A stretch of DNA of 64,000 nt from contig JBBIII010000004.1 in the NCBI GenBank assembly GCA_037446575.1, forward strand, positions 1 through 64,000. Direction: 5' to 3'. Numbering within the stretch: the stretch's first letter is position 1; every line of letters starts with the position of its first letter. The translations under genes and the position numbers were made by a program. The notes beneath the pieces were generated by a model. It was not told the origin of the DNA, did not search any database, and was given only the letters and a program-made list of their open reading frames with translations. This stretch comes from JBBIII01 sp037446575. Lineage in GTDB: Bacteria; Bacteroidota; Ignavibacteria; UBA10030. Below, one piece after another: positions 1 through 9,161 of this stretch.

Positions 1-112
1 GCATCATTTACTTTTTCTGGGCTTGCCAGTTCGGAATCATCAGTGTTCTCATAAACACGTATGCTTGTCTATACGAACAGCTATATCTATAAATAATTTG
101 TTGAGTAATTAC
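1..112. repeat. Dispersed intergenic repeat, copy A (cut by window edge)
   Basis: This stretch aligns by eye with two other intergenic stretches near 42.6-42.8 kb and 48.9-49.1 kb. Shared blocks are a run like ACTTTTTCTGTGCTTG, then TCATTGTTCT, then a tail close to TAATTTGTTGAGTAATTAC. Only the right part of the element is inside the window. It ends about 120 bases before the TerB-like gene. It has no open frame and looks like a degenerate dispersed element rather than a gene. Confidence 0.7.
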
Positions 113-231
113 GTTTTTTTCTTACTAAATTAAAGTGGTAAGATTGAAAGATTTTATTTATCTTATTGCCAATCAAGAGCTATTATTTTTTAATAAATAT
201 TTTTTACTTCATTATTAAAAAGGTAACTATT

Positions 232-639
232 ATGAGTACAAATTCCGCCGAGGGAGAAGTAAAAGTATCCGCTAAAATGGCGCTTTGTCTTGCGGCAATG
301 ACAATGGTAGGGATAGATGGGGAATTTAATGAAGAAGAGTTGGAACAACTTCGGAGCTTGGTAAGAAATGATGAAGTGTCATTTCTTAACGCCTTTAATT
401 TCTATAATGAACACACTGTTGATGTATGTATGAAGATTGCTGCAGCGCGATTAAATGCCGAACAAAAAAAAGAGGCATATAAAGTTCTATATAAACTTGC
501 TCAGGTTGATAGAGATTTTGCAATCTCCGAATTGGAGATTTTAAAACAATATGCGGCGGAATTTGGATTAGGCAGGGATTTTATATTCTCGGTCCATTCC
601 TCAGAAAATCCGAAGTACAATCTCGATATTTTCCTTTGA
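232..639 (+). CDS. TerB-like (tellurite-resistance-fold) small cytoplasmic protein
   Basis: A 135-aa, almost entirely helical acidic protein. The segment beginning MALCLAAMTMVGIDGEFNEE matches the TerB/DjlA-type fold: helix, an acidic GIDGEFNEEE loop, then several short helices. No catalytic residues are known for this fold, which usually acts as a protein-interaction or stress-related module. I chose the ATG at 232, preceded by AAGGT, over an in-frame TTG at 166, because the residues between are encoded by AT-rich spacer and do not look like a conserved N-terminus. A short gap separates it from the hydrolase downstream, so the two may be cotranscribed. The precise role is unknown. Confidence 0.65.
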   Translation: MSTNSAEGEVKVSAKMALCLAAMTMVGIDGEFNEEELEQLRSLVRNDEVSFLNAFNFYNEHTVDVCMKIAAARLNAEQKKEAYKVLYKLAQVDRDFAISELEILKQYAAEFGLGRDFIFSVHSSENPKYNLDIFL

Positions 640-668
640 GATATTCAATTGGTGGAAAGCGTTGAGCC

Positions 669-1583
669 ATGAAAAAGCTCTTTGCCGGATTACTCCTTTC
701 GATTTCTTTGATTCTATGTTTTGTTATTCTTTTTATTGTCTATTATTCTTATAAAGACTATACAAATTATTTTTACTCTCAGCATGGCGCTCTTCATATT
801 ATAAGTGAACGCCCTGATTCTACACCGGGAAAATATTGGATAACATTAGGCAATTCATCCGGATTTAATGTTGAATGCGGATTGCAGACTCCGCTTGATT
901 CTACCAAGCGATACCCTGCGATTATTTTGCTTGGAGGAAAAGCAACAGGAAAGTATGCTATTGATTATGCGCTTGATATTGATAATGTAATTATTCTTGC
1001 GTTAGATTATCCGTACGAGCCGCGCCAGCGTTACAATTTTTGGACAATAGTGAGAGATATTCCTGCAGTCAGAAAAGCGCTGATTGATATGGTGCCATCT
1101 TCGATGATTGCCTTAAATTATCTTCATAAAAGAAAAGATGTTGATACAACAAAAATTGTAATGTTAGGATATAGTTTCGGTGCGCCATTTGTTCCCGTAG
1201 TTTCAGCGCTTGATAGACGTATTGATGTTGCGGCAATGGTTTATGGAGGCGGTGAACTTACATCTTTGATCCGTCATAACGTTGCGAGATTTGAAGGCGC
1301 TTTCTTAAGCGAATTTGTCGGGCGACTTGGTGGATTATTATTAAAACCTATCGAGCCGATGAGATATGCAGATAAAATTTCTCCCACGCCCTTGATTATG
1401 ATTAATGGAGCTGATGACGAGCAAATTCCGCGTTACAACACAGAAATTTTCTTTAATGCCGCCAAAGAGCCGAAAAATATCGTCTGGCTCGAATCAAAAC
1501 ATGTCAATCCAAATAATCCGGAACTGACACGGAAAATTATTGCAACATTGAAAGAAGAGTTGAGACGAATGGGTTCCTTATAA
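669..1583 (+). CDS. Membrane-anchored alpha/beta hydrolase
   Basis: A 304-aa protein with one N-terminal transmembrane or signal-anchor segment (about residues 4-25), so the hydrolase domain probably faces the periplasm. The alpha/beta-hydrolase core covers about residues 75-300. The nucleophile elbow GYSFG places the catalytic serine at residue 169, an aspartate sits at 249/250 in INGADDEQ, and a histidine at 278 completes a plausible triad. The layout resembles the dienelactone-hydrolase/acyl-peptidase branch, but the substrate cannot be named. Its stop codon overlaps the end of a convergent broken acetyltransferase on the other strand. Confidence 0.75.
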   Translation: MKKLFAGLLLSISLILCFVILFIVYYSYKDYTNYFYSQHGALHIISERPDSTPGKYWITLGNSSGFNVECGLQTPLDSTKRYPAIILLGGKATGKYAIDYALDIDNVIILALDYPYEPRQRYNFWTIVRDIPAVRKALIDMVPSSMIALNYLHKRKDVDTTKIVMLGYSFGAPFVPVVSALDRRIDVAAMVYGGGELTSLIRHNVARFEGAFLSEFVGRLGGLLLKPIEPMRYADKISPTPLIMINGADDEQIPRYNTEIFFNAAKEPKNIVWLESKHVNPNNPELTRKIIATLKEELRRMGSL

Positions 1584-1942
1584 ATCCCTAATATATATCA
1601 ACAGCTCATTCCGTTTCTTCCAGCCGGTTTTTTCATAAAAATTCTTTGCTGTTTCGTTATCATTGTATAAAAACAAATGACATTTTTGTATTCCCTGTTT
1701 GCGCAAATTATTAAGGGCAGTCGCAATTAATTTGTCGCCAATTCCAATTTTCTGAAACTGCTTAGATACGGCTAAATGGTAAAACCGCGTCTGCCGTCAT
1801 ATCCGCTAAGAACCGTCCCTATAATATTTTTATCTTTTTCACAAAAATAACTTAACCCGGAATTGCGTTCTAAAAAATTATTTATATTCTGCCTTTCATC
1901 TGCATTGCTCAACCCAATTCCGGGTATATCTTTCAATCGAAA
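1578..1942 (-). pseudogene. Broken GNAT-family N-acetyltransferase
   Basis: No intact frame exists here, but two adjacent frames on the minus strand join into a typical GNAT protein. The 5' piece reads DIPGIGLSNADERQNI and continues to GYDGRRGF before a stop. The 3' piece, in the frame shifted by one base, reads RFYHLAVSKQFQKIGIG and runs through LFLYNDNETAKNFYEKTGW to a stop at 1578. The break lies near 1775-1790. The first 20 or so residues expected of the family are also missing behind an upstream stop. The acetyl-CoA binding QxxGIG loop is in the 3' piece. It is either a decayed gene or, less likely, an assembly indel. Confidence 0.7.
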
Positions 1943-2015
1943 TTACTAAAAACCATCTCTCTAAATAAATATTTATCTATTAAATCTTCAATCGCCAATC
2001 CAAAATCTCCAATCG

Positions 2016-3035
2016 TTAATAGCTATCCTCCGTTATTTCTACTTTTCCTTTGAAAATACGGTGAATAAAAATAGAATATGCAATTACAATCGGCATTCCG
2101 ATTAATGCGATTATTAACATAGTTTGCAGTGTAAGTGGAGAAGATGAAGAGTTATAAATCGTCAAACTATATTCAAGGTTAATCGAAGACGGAACAAATT
2201 TTGGATAAAGACTGATGAATGATAAACTTAGAATCATTGTGATGATGAGAGAAGAAAATAGAAAAGCTCGGTTGTATTTTTCGGCTTTTACAAGAACGGG
2301 CAGATATATCAATGAACCTGTCAGAATAAAAAGAAAAATAAAAAACAAAGGATTTCGAGTAAAATTTTCAAAAAGGAAAGGAGATGCAATCCACGACCAA
2401 AGAGTAATTATTACATATAGAGCAACAACGATTACCCAAAAACGGTTTGCGTTTGCTTGGCAACGGTTGCGGAGATTGCCTTCGGTTTTTTTTGCTAAAT
2501 AAATTGCGCCATGCATTGTAAATAGCGCTGTGGTTAAAACACCAACACCGATTGCGTAAGGATTAAGTAGTTCTAAAAAGGTCCCGACGTAATCTCCATT
2601 TTTATTTATTGGCACGCCGCGCAATATGTTACCGTATGCAACGCCAAATAAAAATGCAGATAATAAACTTCCGAGTCCGAACGCCCAATCCCACGCGCGC
2701 CGCCAATTATATGATTCGACCTTGCTTCTGAATTCGAAAGAGACTGCGCGGAAAATAAGAGCTACAAGCAACAGCATCGTTGCAATATAAAATCCGCTAA
2801 ATACGGTGGCGTACACAATTGGAAACGCCGCAAACAAAGCTCCGCCGCCAGTTACCAACCAGACTTCATTTCCATCCCACACAGGTCCGATGGCGTTAAA
2901 GTGAATTCGCTTTTCTTTATCATCGCGCTCGAACAAAGAAAGTATTCCTACTCCAAAATCAAAACCGTCGAGTATAGCATAGCCGATAAATAGCGAGCCG
3001 ATTAGTCCAAACCATATAGTATTTAAATCCATCAT
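2016..3035 (-). CDS. cydB: Cytochrome bd quinol oxidase subunit II
   Basis: A 339-aa polytopic membrane protein with the CydB N-terminus (GYAILDGFDFGVGIL) and the conserved segment IGPVWDGNEVWLVTGGGALFA. CydB pairs with CydA in the cytoplasmic membrane to reduce oxygen to water with quinol, giving high-affinity microaerobic respiration and oxygen scavenging. It lies 12 bases after cydA in the same operon. GGAGAAAATT precedes the ATG. Family length is about 340-380 residues, so it is complete. No cydX-like small ORF was recognised after it. Confidence 0.95.
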   Translation of the reverse strand: MMDLNTIWFGLIGSLFIGYAILDGFDFGVGILSLFERDDKEKRIHFNAIGPVWDGNEVWLVTGGGALFAAFPIVYATVFSGFYIATMLLLVALIFRAVSFEFRSKVESYNWRRAWDWAFGLGSLLSAFLFGVAYGNILRGVPINKNGDYVGTFLELLNPYAIGVGVLTTALFTMHGAIYLAKKTEGNLRNRCQANANRFWVIVVALYVIITLWSWIASPFLFENFTRNPLFFIFLFILTGSLIYLPVLVKAEKYNRAFLFSSLIITMILSLSFISLYPKFVPSSINLEYSLTIYNSSSSPLTLQTMLIIALIGMPIVIAYSIFIHRIFKGKVEITEDSY

Positions 3036-3047
3036 AATTTTCTCCTA

Positions 3048-4364
3048 TTAGTTTGCCGGTTCGGGACCGTGTTTTATTTTTTTTATTAAAATGTATAGAT
3101 ATAAACTACCGAGCAGGAGATAGATTATTCCAAATAGTATTATCGAGAACAAAATTTCCTCGGCGGTAACATTTTTAGAATGCGCATCGGCAGTGCGTAG
3201 CAGACCATAGACAACCCACGGTTGCCTGCCGACTTCGGCAGTAATCCATCCTAATTGAGACGCCGCAAGAGGCAAAGGTATTGACCAAAATAAAATTCGT
3301 AGTAACCATTTACAGTTCCAAAGTTTATTTCTGTATATCTGAATAAATGTGAACATCATTATGAAAATAAAAAACATGCCGAGCGCTACCATAAGATGAA
3401 ATGAAATAAATGTGAGTCCAAATGGAGGTAAATTTTCTGGCGGAAAATCATTTAGCCCTTTGACTGTTGAATCTACATTTCCGTGCGCAAGCCAGCTTAG
3501 CAGACCAGGAATTTCGACTTTCAAAGCAAGCTCTGGCGGATTGCCGGTCGGAATGCCAAATATTACCATTGGCGCGTTGGATTGCGTTTCTGCCAATCCT
3601 TCAATTGTAGCAAATTTCTCTGGTTGCGTTTTGGCGACTTGTCGTGCATGCTCATGTCCAAATGGAAAAAGCTCTAAAACCGAAGTTACTAATCCGAACA
3701 CAACCGCAATTCTCATTGCGCGTTTTGCAAGCTCATTATCTTTATTTTTTAAAAGATAATATGCGGCAATGCCTGCGACAAAAAAAGCTCCTGCTATTAA
3801 ACAAGCATTTAAAGTATGAAAATATCTAATAAGCGTTGATGGATTAAATACTGCATCATAAAAACTTGTCAGCTCGGCTCTACCGTTTTGAATGATGTAA
3901 CCAGCCGGAGTTTGTTGCCATGAATTTGCTGCAATTATCCAAAATGCAGAAATTGTAGCGCCTACTGCAACCATAAGAATTGAAAACCAGTGAATTCCCT
4001 TCGATACTTTATTACGACCAAAAAGATATAATCCCAAAAATCCCGATTCCAGAAAGAATGCAAAAATGCCTTCGGCGGCTAAAGGCGCTCCAAAAATATC
4101 GCCTACAAATTTTGAATAAACAGCCCAATTAGTTCCGAATTGAAATTCCATTACAATACCGGTAGCAACTCCCATTGCAAATGTTAAAGCAAAAAGCTTT
4201 CCGAAAAATTTTCCCATTCGCACAAACATTTCATTATTACTTCGCCATCCCTTCCATTCTATTATTACTAAAATCCATGCTAATCCAATAGTAATCGGCG
4301 GAAAAAGAAAATGAAATCCGATTGTAAATGCAAATTGAAGGCGCGCTAATAAAAGTGCATCCAT
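3048..4364 (-). CDS. cydA: Cytochrome bd quinol oxidase subunit I
   Basis: A 438-aa multi-pass membrane protein that carries the hemes of the bd oxidase. Visible hallmarks are the N-terminal RLQFAFTIGFHFLFPPITIG with a heme-ligand histidine, FPFGHEHARQVAKTQPEKFA with the second heme histidine, and GRQPWVVYGLLRT in the quinol-side region. It is shorter than the E. coli protein (about 520 residues) because the periplasmic Q loop is short, as in many non-proteobacterial CydA proteins. I place the start at the ATG at 4364: GGAG lies seven bases before it, whereas the in-frame TTG at 4370 is almost on top of that ribosome site. Confidence 0.95.
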   Translation of the reverse strand: MDALLLARLQFAFTIGFHFLFPPITIGLAWILVIIEWKGWRSNNEMFVRMGKFFGKLFALTFAMGVATGIVMEFQFGTNWAVYSKFVGDIFGAPLAAEGIFAFFLESGFLGLYLFGRNKVSKGIHWFSILMVAVGATISAFWIIAANSWQQTPAGYIIQNGRAELTSFYDAVFNPSTLIRYFHTLNACLIAGAFFVAGIAAYYLLKNKDNELAKRAMRIAVVFGLVTSVLELFPFGHEHARQVAKTQPEKFATIEGLAETQSNAPMVIFGIPTGNPPELALKVEIPGLLSWLAHGNVDSTVKGLNDFPPENLPPFGLTFISFHLMVALGMFFIFIMMFTFIQIYRNKLWNCKWLLRILFWSIPLPLAASQLGWITAEVGRQPWVVYGLLRTADAHSKNVTAEEILFSIILFGIIYLLLGSLYLYILIKKIKHGPEPAN

Positions 4365-4485
4365 AAACAATCTCCAGTTTCGTTTGAAAAATTAATGAAT
4401 TTACTAAACGAATACTCTTAAAGATGAAGAACATTATCATTCGGTTAGCAACATATCACATAACAAGAGCATAATAATAAAAGTT

Positions 4486-5487
4486 CTATTTCGATAGTTT
4501 AGTCCGAAGAAATTCGAGCTGTTCTGGTTTTCCTATAACGATTAATGTATCGTTAGAGAAAAGTTCAGTATCAGGTGGAGGATTAAAAATGAATTCGCGC
4601 TTGTCTCCGGCGCGGCGGAGTGAAACAAGCACTACATCTGCATCGGAAAGCTCGGAACAATTGTTGATAGATTTGCATCTTTTTGCGGCAGATGAGCTTA
4701 TTTTTACTTCGTCCACCCGCAAATTGGAATCATCTCTCATCATAGAGTCCAGAAAAGTGGTAGTATCGGGGCGAATCATTTCCGAAGCCATTCGTAATCC
4801 GCCAATATATAATGTTGAAACTGCGGAATCGGCTCCGCTACGCAGAAATTTATCTCTGACTTCTATATCGTCGACTTTTGCAACGATTCGAATTTTTTTA
4901 TTTAATCCGCGCGCTGTGATAACGACAAATAAATTATCTTTGTCTTCTGGCAGTGTAGTTACTAAACCAATTGCTCTGTCTATTCCTGCAGTATATAGAA
5001 CGTGATCATTAGAAGCATCGCCTTCAATAGTTGGAATTGCGCGGTCAATGAGAATTTGAACTTTTTTTGGATCTTTATCTACTGCAACTACTTTTCTTTT
5101 TGTCCTGATGAGTTCCTCTAAGACATAATGCCCGTTTTTGCCAATTCCGCATACAATGTAATGTTGAGAAATCTTTTTTATAGCTCGTTCCATTTTTCTT
5201 CTCCTTAGAATTCCTCCAATTCCTCCTTGCACAACAAACTGAGTAATTTCCGAAATACCGTAAAGTATAATTCCCATACCGCCTAAAATCAAAAAGATCG
5301 TAAATGCTCGTCCGTAAATAGTCAATGGATGAGTCTCTCCGTAGCCGACTGTGGCGAGAGTAATTACAGACATATATAACGAATCAAAAACCGACCATCC
5401 CTCTATAAAATGATAACCAAGAGTTCCTACAAATAATATTAATAATAGCAGATAGATAATCTGGATTGCATTTCGCGCGGCGTTCAT
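4486..5487 (-). CDS. Two-transmembrane potassium channel with RCK (TrkA-N/TrkA-C) domains
   Basis: A 333-aa channel protein. A first membrane helix (about 8-28), the pore loop with filter TVGYG at residues 46-50, and a second helix (about 60-80) form the ion pore. A cytoplasmic Rossmann-type TrkA-N domain follows with CGIGKNG (113-119) and an acidic residue at the end of strand 2 (AVDKD), suited to nucleotide binding. A TrkA-C domain occupies about 245-330. This is the MthK/Kch-like layout: conductance gated by a ligand bound to the RCK ring. It starts only five bases after the Lon-like protease gene, so the two share a transcript. Confidence 0.9.
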   Translation of the reverse strand: MNAARNAIQIIYLLLLILFVGTLGYHFIEGWSVFDSLYMSVITLATVGYGETHPLTIYGRAFTIFLILGGMGIILYGISEITQFVVQGGIGGILRRRKMERAIKKISQHYIVCGIGKNGHYVLEELIRTKRKVVAVDKDPKKVQILIDRAIPTIEGDASNDHVLYTAGIDRAIGLVTTLPEDKDNLFVVITARGLNKKIRIVAKVDDIEVRDKFLRSGADSAVSTLYIGGLRMASEMIRPDTTTFLDSMMRDDSNLRVDEVKISSSAAKRCKSINNCSELSDADVVLVSLRRAGDKREFIFNPPPDTELFSNDTLIVIGKPEQLEFLRTKLSK

Positions 5488-5492
5488 TTTAA

Positions 5493-7958
5493 TTAACTTT
5501 TTCCCTCAAACTTTTTCCAATCTTCCGCATAGCGCAGTAATTTTGCGTCGACAAGCGAATAAATTGTGCCCGGTTCAAATGTATAGTCGGCATTTTGTTT
5601 GCCGGCTTTTATTCCTGTTAAAATTTCTATTCCGTCATCGATTGATTTGATTGCATAAATATGAAATTTTTTGTTGTCAACTGCATTGTACACCTCTTCG
5701 CGAATCATTAGATCGTCAATATTTTGGAAGGGAATAATTACGCCTTGGTTTCCCGTTAATCCGCGCGCTTTGCAAACATCGTAAAAACCTTCAATCTTAA
5801 TATTTACTCCGCCAATTGGCTGGATTTCGCCTTTTTGGTTGACCGAACCGGTTACAGCTATATCTTGCCGAATTGGAATTTCAGCTAAACTTGAAAGAAT
5901 AGCATATATTTCAGTTGATGAAGCGCTGTCGCCGTCAATTCCGCCGTACGACTGTTCAAACGTGATACTTGCATCCATTACAAGCGGTTTGCTTTGAGCA
6001 AATTTACTTCTGAAATAACCGCTCAGTATTGCAACACCTTTGTTGTGCGTAGGTCCGCTTAATTCTGCTTCTCGTTCAATATTAATAACTCCGCTTCTGC
6101 CTAAGGATGTTCGAGCTGTAATGCGAGATGGTTTACCAAAAGCATGCTCACCTACATCATAAATAGATAATCCATTCACTTGACCGATTTCGGCGCCATC
6201 TGTATCAATCATTATTGTTTCATTTTCAATCAGTTCCTGCACTTTTTCTTCGATCAATTTTACGCGATATATTCTTTCTGCAATTGCTTTTTCAACGTGT
6301 TCACAACTTACAACTTTAGAAAGCGTCTTTTGCGCCCAGTAATTTGCTTCGCGCGTTACATCTGCAATAATATTGAAACGAGTAGAAATTTTTTGCTGAC
6401 GCCCAGCGAGTCGTACGCCGAACTCAATTATTTGCGCTAAGGCGCTCGAATCGAAAGGTAATAGTTTCTCGTCGTCGCAAAGCATTTTTACAAAACGAAT
6501 ATATTGGTTTACATTTTTCTTGGATTTCAACATCTCGAAATCAAAGTCTGCGCGGATCTTAAATATTTTTTTAAAATCATCATCACGGAAATATAGCAAG
6601 TGATATAATTCTGTGTCGCCAATCATTATTACCTTAACATTTATTTCAATAGGTTCTGGTTTAATACTTGTAACTGAGAAACCGAATAACGGTTCGTAAG
6701 TTTGTATATCCACAAGTCCAGTGCGAAGAGAGCGTTTCAAGTCCTGCCAAACGCCGGGTTCAATGAGCAAATCTAACGCATTAAGTACAAGGTAACCGCC
6801 GTCGGCGCGCAATAGCGACCCGGCTTTTACTTTTGTGAAATCGGTTCGCCACACGCCCCCTTTTTCCATTTCGCGTTCAATTGTTCCAAAAATATTTTTG
6901 TATTTAGGATTCGTTTCAATAACAATCGGCACATAATGCGTGTCGGTATTATCCACTAAAACGTTTATTTGAAATTCGATGTAGTTGTCTTCTTTTTGTT
7001 CTTCCTGTGGTGGTTCTTGTGTCGTTTGCGGTAATTGCTGTTTGCGGAAGCGATCTAAATTATTTCTTATATATCTTCTAACCTCGTCAAAATACGAGTG
7101 CAATTTAGACGGTTCGTAAGTAGCTTTTAAAACCTTAATAAGTTCATCCACAACCGGCATTACAAGCTGGTCATCAAGTTCGCTTAAAGATTGTTGAACT
7201 TTCTTTTCTATGTTGCGAAGTTCTTTGAATACGGTAGACATTTGTTTTTCTAATTCCGTAAGAGCATCTCGCATTTGGGTAAATTGTTCCTTTTGAAATT
7301 CGCCTTTTTGCACGAGACTTTCAACCTGATCTAAGCTTGTTGGAGCGCCGTTGACTACAGGCACAATATCTGGACGCATTACGCTTCCAACTTGCACTTG
7401 AACTAAATCAAAACCTCGTTCTTTCACCCTTCGTTCAAAATCCTGCAATACGCTTTTCTGCCGATCCTGAAAATGCTGAACTAATTTTCTGCGCGCTTGT
7501 TGGTACCTTTGACTTTCATAAACAGACGGAATATCCCTAAGTAAATCTATTATGAAATTTTCCATATCTTGTCTAAGTCCTCGACCCTGTCCCGCAGGCA
7601 GTGAAATTGATATCGGCATATCCGGATTTTTAAAATTATAAACATAGCAATGATCCTTTACCGATGCGGCTTTTTTCTCGAAGTCTTGTAATAAGCGTTT
7701 TATAGTAGTGGTGCGGCCGGTGCCAGTCAATCCGGTTACAAAGATGTTGTAACCAAAGTGGTTCATTTCTAAACCGACGCGAAGCGCGCGCAATGCACGG
7801 TCTTGACCAATGATTTCTCGTGTTGGAATTATATCGTTCGTCGATTTAATTCCCAATGAATTTGGTTCGCATTGCCAGCGTAATTTCTGGATTGGTAATG
7901 GTTTATGTTTTGTGGCTTGTTTTAGTTGCTTTAATTGAACTCTCTTAGTTTTTTTCAT
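5493..7958 (-). CDS. Lon-like AAA+ protease (AAA_32 / S16 family)
   Basis: An 821-aa ATP-dependent protease related to LonB/LonC rather than to classical LonA, since it lacks the large N-terminal substrate domain. The P-loop is GLTGTGRT at 76-83, with arginine where lysine is usual; this arginine is common in this subfamily. A long coiled-coil/helical insertion (about 180-320) separates it from the remaining AAA+ elements. The C-terminal S16 protease domain has the catalytic dyad Ser678 (GDSASS) and Lys721 (GGVNIKIEG). It is the first gene of an apparent operon with the potassium channel. The targets are unknown. Confidence 0.9.
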   Translation of the reverse strand: MKKTKRVQLKQLKQATKHKPLPIQKLRWQCEPNSLGIKSTNDIIPTREIIGQDRALRALRVGLEMNHFGYNIFVTGLTGTGRTTTIKRLLQDFEKKAASVKDHCYVYNFKNPDMPISISLPAGQGRGLRQDMENFIIDLLRDIPSVYESQRYQQARRKLVQHFQDRQKSVLQDFERRVKERGFDLVQVQVGSVMRPDIVPVVNGAPTSLDQVESLVQKGEFQKEQFTQMRDALTELEKQMSTVFKELRNIEKKVQQSLSELDDQLVMPVVDELIKVLKATYEPSKLHSYFDEVRRYIRNNLDRFRKQQLPQTTQEPPQEEQKEDNYIEFQINVLVDNTDTHYVPIVIETNPKYKNIFGTIEREMEKGGVWRTDFTKVKAGSLLRADGGYLVLNALDLLIEPGVWQDLKRSLRTGLVDIQTYEPLFGFSVTSIKPEPIEINVKVIMIGDTELYHLLYFRDDDFKKIFKIRADFDFEMLKSKKNVNQYIRFVKMLCDDEKLLPFDSSALAQIIEFGVRLAGRQQKISTRFNIIADVTREANYWAQKTLSKVVSCEHVEKAIAERIYRVKLIEEKVQELIENETIMIDTDGAEIGQVNGLSIYDVGEHAFGKPSRITARTSLGRSGVINIEREAELSGPTHNKGVAILSGYFRSKFAQSKPLVMDASITFEQSYGGIDGDSASSTEIYAILSSLAEIPIRQDIAVTGSVNQKGEIQPIGGVNIKIEGFYDVCKARGLTGNQGVIIPFQNIDDLMIREEVYNAVDNKKFHIYAIKSIDDGIEILTGIKAGKQNADYTFEPGTIYSLVDAKLLRYAEDWKKFEGKS

Positions 7959-8111
7959 AAGCTTTCTTTTGAAATGTCTGGAAAAATCTTACTCCGATTG
8001 TACGGAAAAGAGGTTTGAGTTTCAAATGCAATTATCAATTATGTAGACTAAATTTTCGTTTTGCTCATTTATTGCATCAAATAATAAACAACGCAAAGAT
8101 TCTTAAAAGTA

Positions 8112-9161
8112 CTATCTGTTAAAACCGCGCCTTTTTAATGTGGATGTCGGTTTCTTTGGGATATTACTAACTATACGCTTCTTAAATTTTTTCTTTTTGG
8201 GTTTGTCAGATTCGGCATTTAGTTGAAGCGAATTTATATTTTGATCTTCACTAAACAAATCACCTTCTTTTGCTGGTGGTGAGCAAAATGCTTTTAATTG
8301 AGGAAATGCCGATAGGAGATGGGCTGGAGCTAAAATTTGTTTTGATGGATGTAGGTCTTTTTCTATTTGCTTACCGTTTAGTAGGGAAAACGCCTGTTTG
8401 TCGTTGTGAAAAACAACGTACTTCTTTGAAGCGCTGATTTGCCTGATTTTTTCCAGAATGTCTTTTAATTCTTCTTCGTTATAGTTGTAAAGATAGCGAT
8501 TGTAATTTCTTGGATTGTTCCAAGCTTCGGTATTGCGCCCCATTAATCTGAAATAAGCTATGCCTTTCCATTCCAAAGCGTTAAACTGTATATGATTAGT
8601 TAGGGGGGGCAAATCTACATTTACAAGATTCAAACCGTTATCATAATAGAATTGATGCAAAGATTCTTCACCCCAAGATTTATGACGGAGGTCTAGAAAT
8701 AACGTGTCTTCTGGAAACATCGACCGCAATTTAATAATGTAATTCAGACGTGAATTCGATTTATTGAAAGTAACTGGAAATTGCGCTAAAAGTCCACCAA
8801 ACTTGCCGGCTTCGCGCAGTGGTTCTAATAGACGATGTATTGCAAGCGCATCATTTTGAGTGGCATCGAAAGTATGAGTAAAGCCACGGAAAAGTTTTGT
8901 TGTAAAAATAAAACGTTTGTTTTCCTTTACGTCATCTAACCAACGTTTTGCTTGATCTTGAGAAAGCGAGGTGTTATAGAACGTAGCGTTGACTTCAACC
9001 ATATCAAAAAAGCGGCTATAGTATTCTAACCTGCGAAAATCTTTGCCCGGCCTTGGCGGATAAAATACATTGTAAAATGGTTGAATTTCCCAACCACCCA
9101 TGCCAATAAATATCTCTTCAGTAGTAACCGGAATATTATTTGTAAGTTCATCTTGCTGCAT
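8112..9161 (-). CDS. DUF72 (YecE-like) TIM-barrel protein
   Basis: A 349-aa protein whose first about 250 residues match the DUF72/YecE family: GMGGWEIQPFYNVFYPPR near the start, then YYSRFFDMVEVNATFYNTS, FTTKLFRGFTH, FLDLRHKSW and a YFRLMGRN segment. The family folds as a TIM barrel with a deep polar pocket, and its biochemical activity is not established. The last 50 residues are a lysine/arginine-rich, probably disordered extension that most DUF72 proteins lack and that could bind nucleic acid. Its start overlaps the end of the upstream CBS-domain gene by 14 bases, so the two are translationally linked. Confidence 0.85.
   Translation of the reverse strand: MQQDELTNNIPVTTEEIFIGMGGWEIQPFYNVFYPPRPGKDFRRLEYYSRFFDMVEVNATFYNTSLSQDQAKRWLDDVKENKRFIFTTKLFRGFTHTFDATQNDALAIHRLLEPLREAGKFGGLLAQFPVTFNKSNSRLNYIIKLRSMFPEDTLFLDLRHKSWGEESLHQFYYDNGLNLVNVDLPPLTNHIQFNALEWKGIAYFRLMGRNTEAWNNPRNYNRYLYNYNEEELKDILEKIRQISASKKYVVFHNDKQAFSLLNGKQIEKDLHPSKQILAPAHLLSAFPQLKAFCSPPAKEGDLFSEDQNINSLQLNAESDKPKKKKFKKRIVSNIPKKPTSTLKRRGFNR

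Noticed and set aside
2215..2502. Open frames opposite cydB and cydA
   Set aside because: They are antisense shadows of well-conserved membrane-protein genes.
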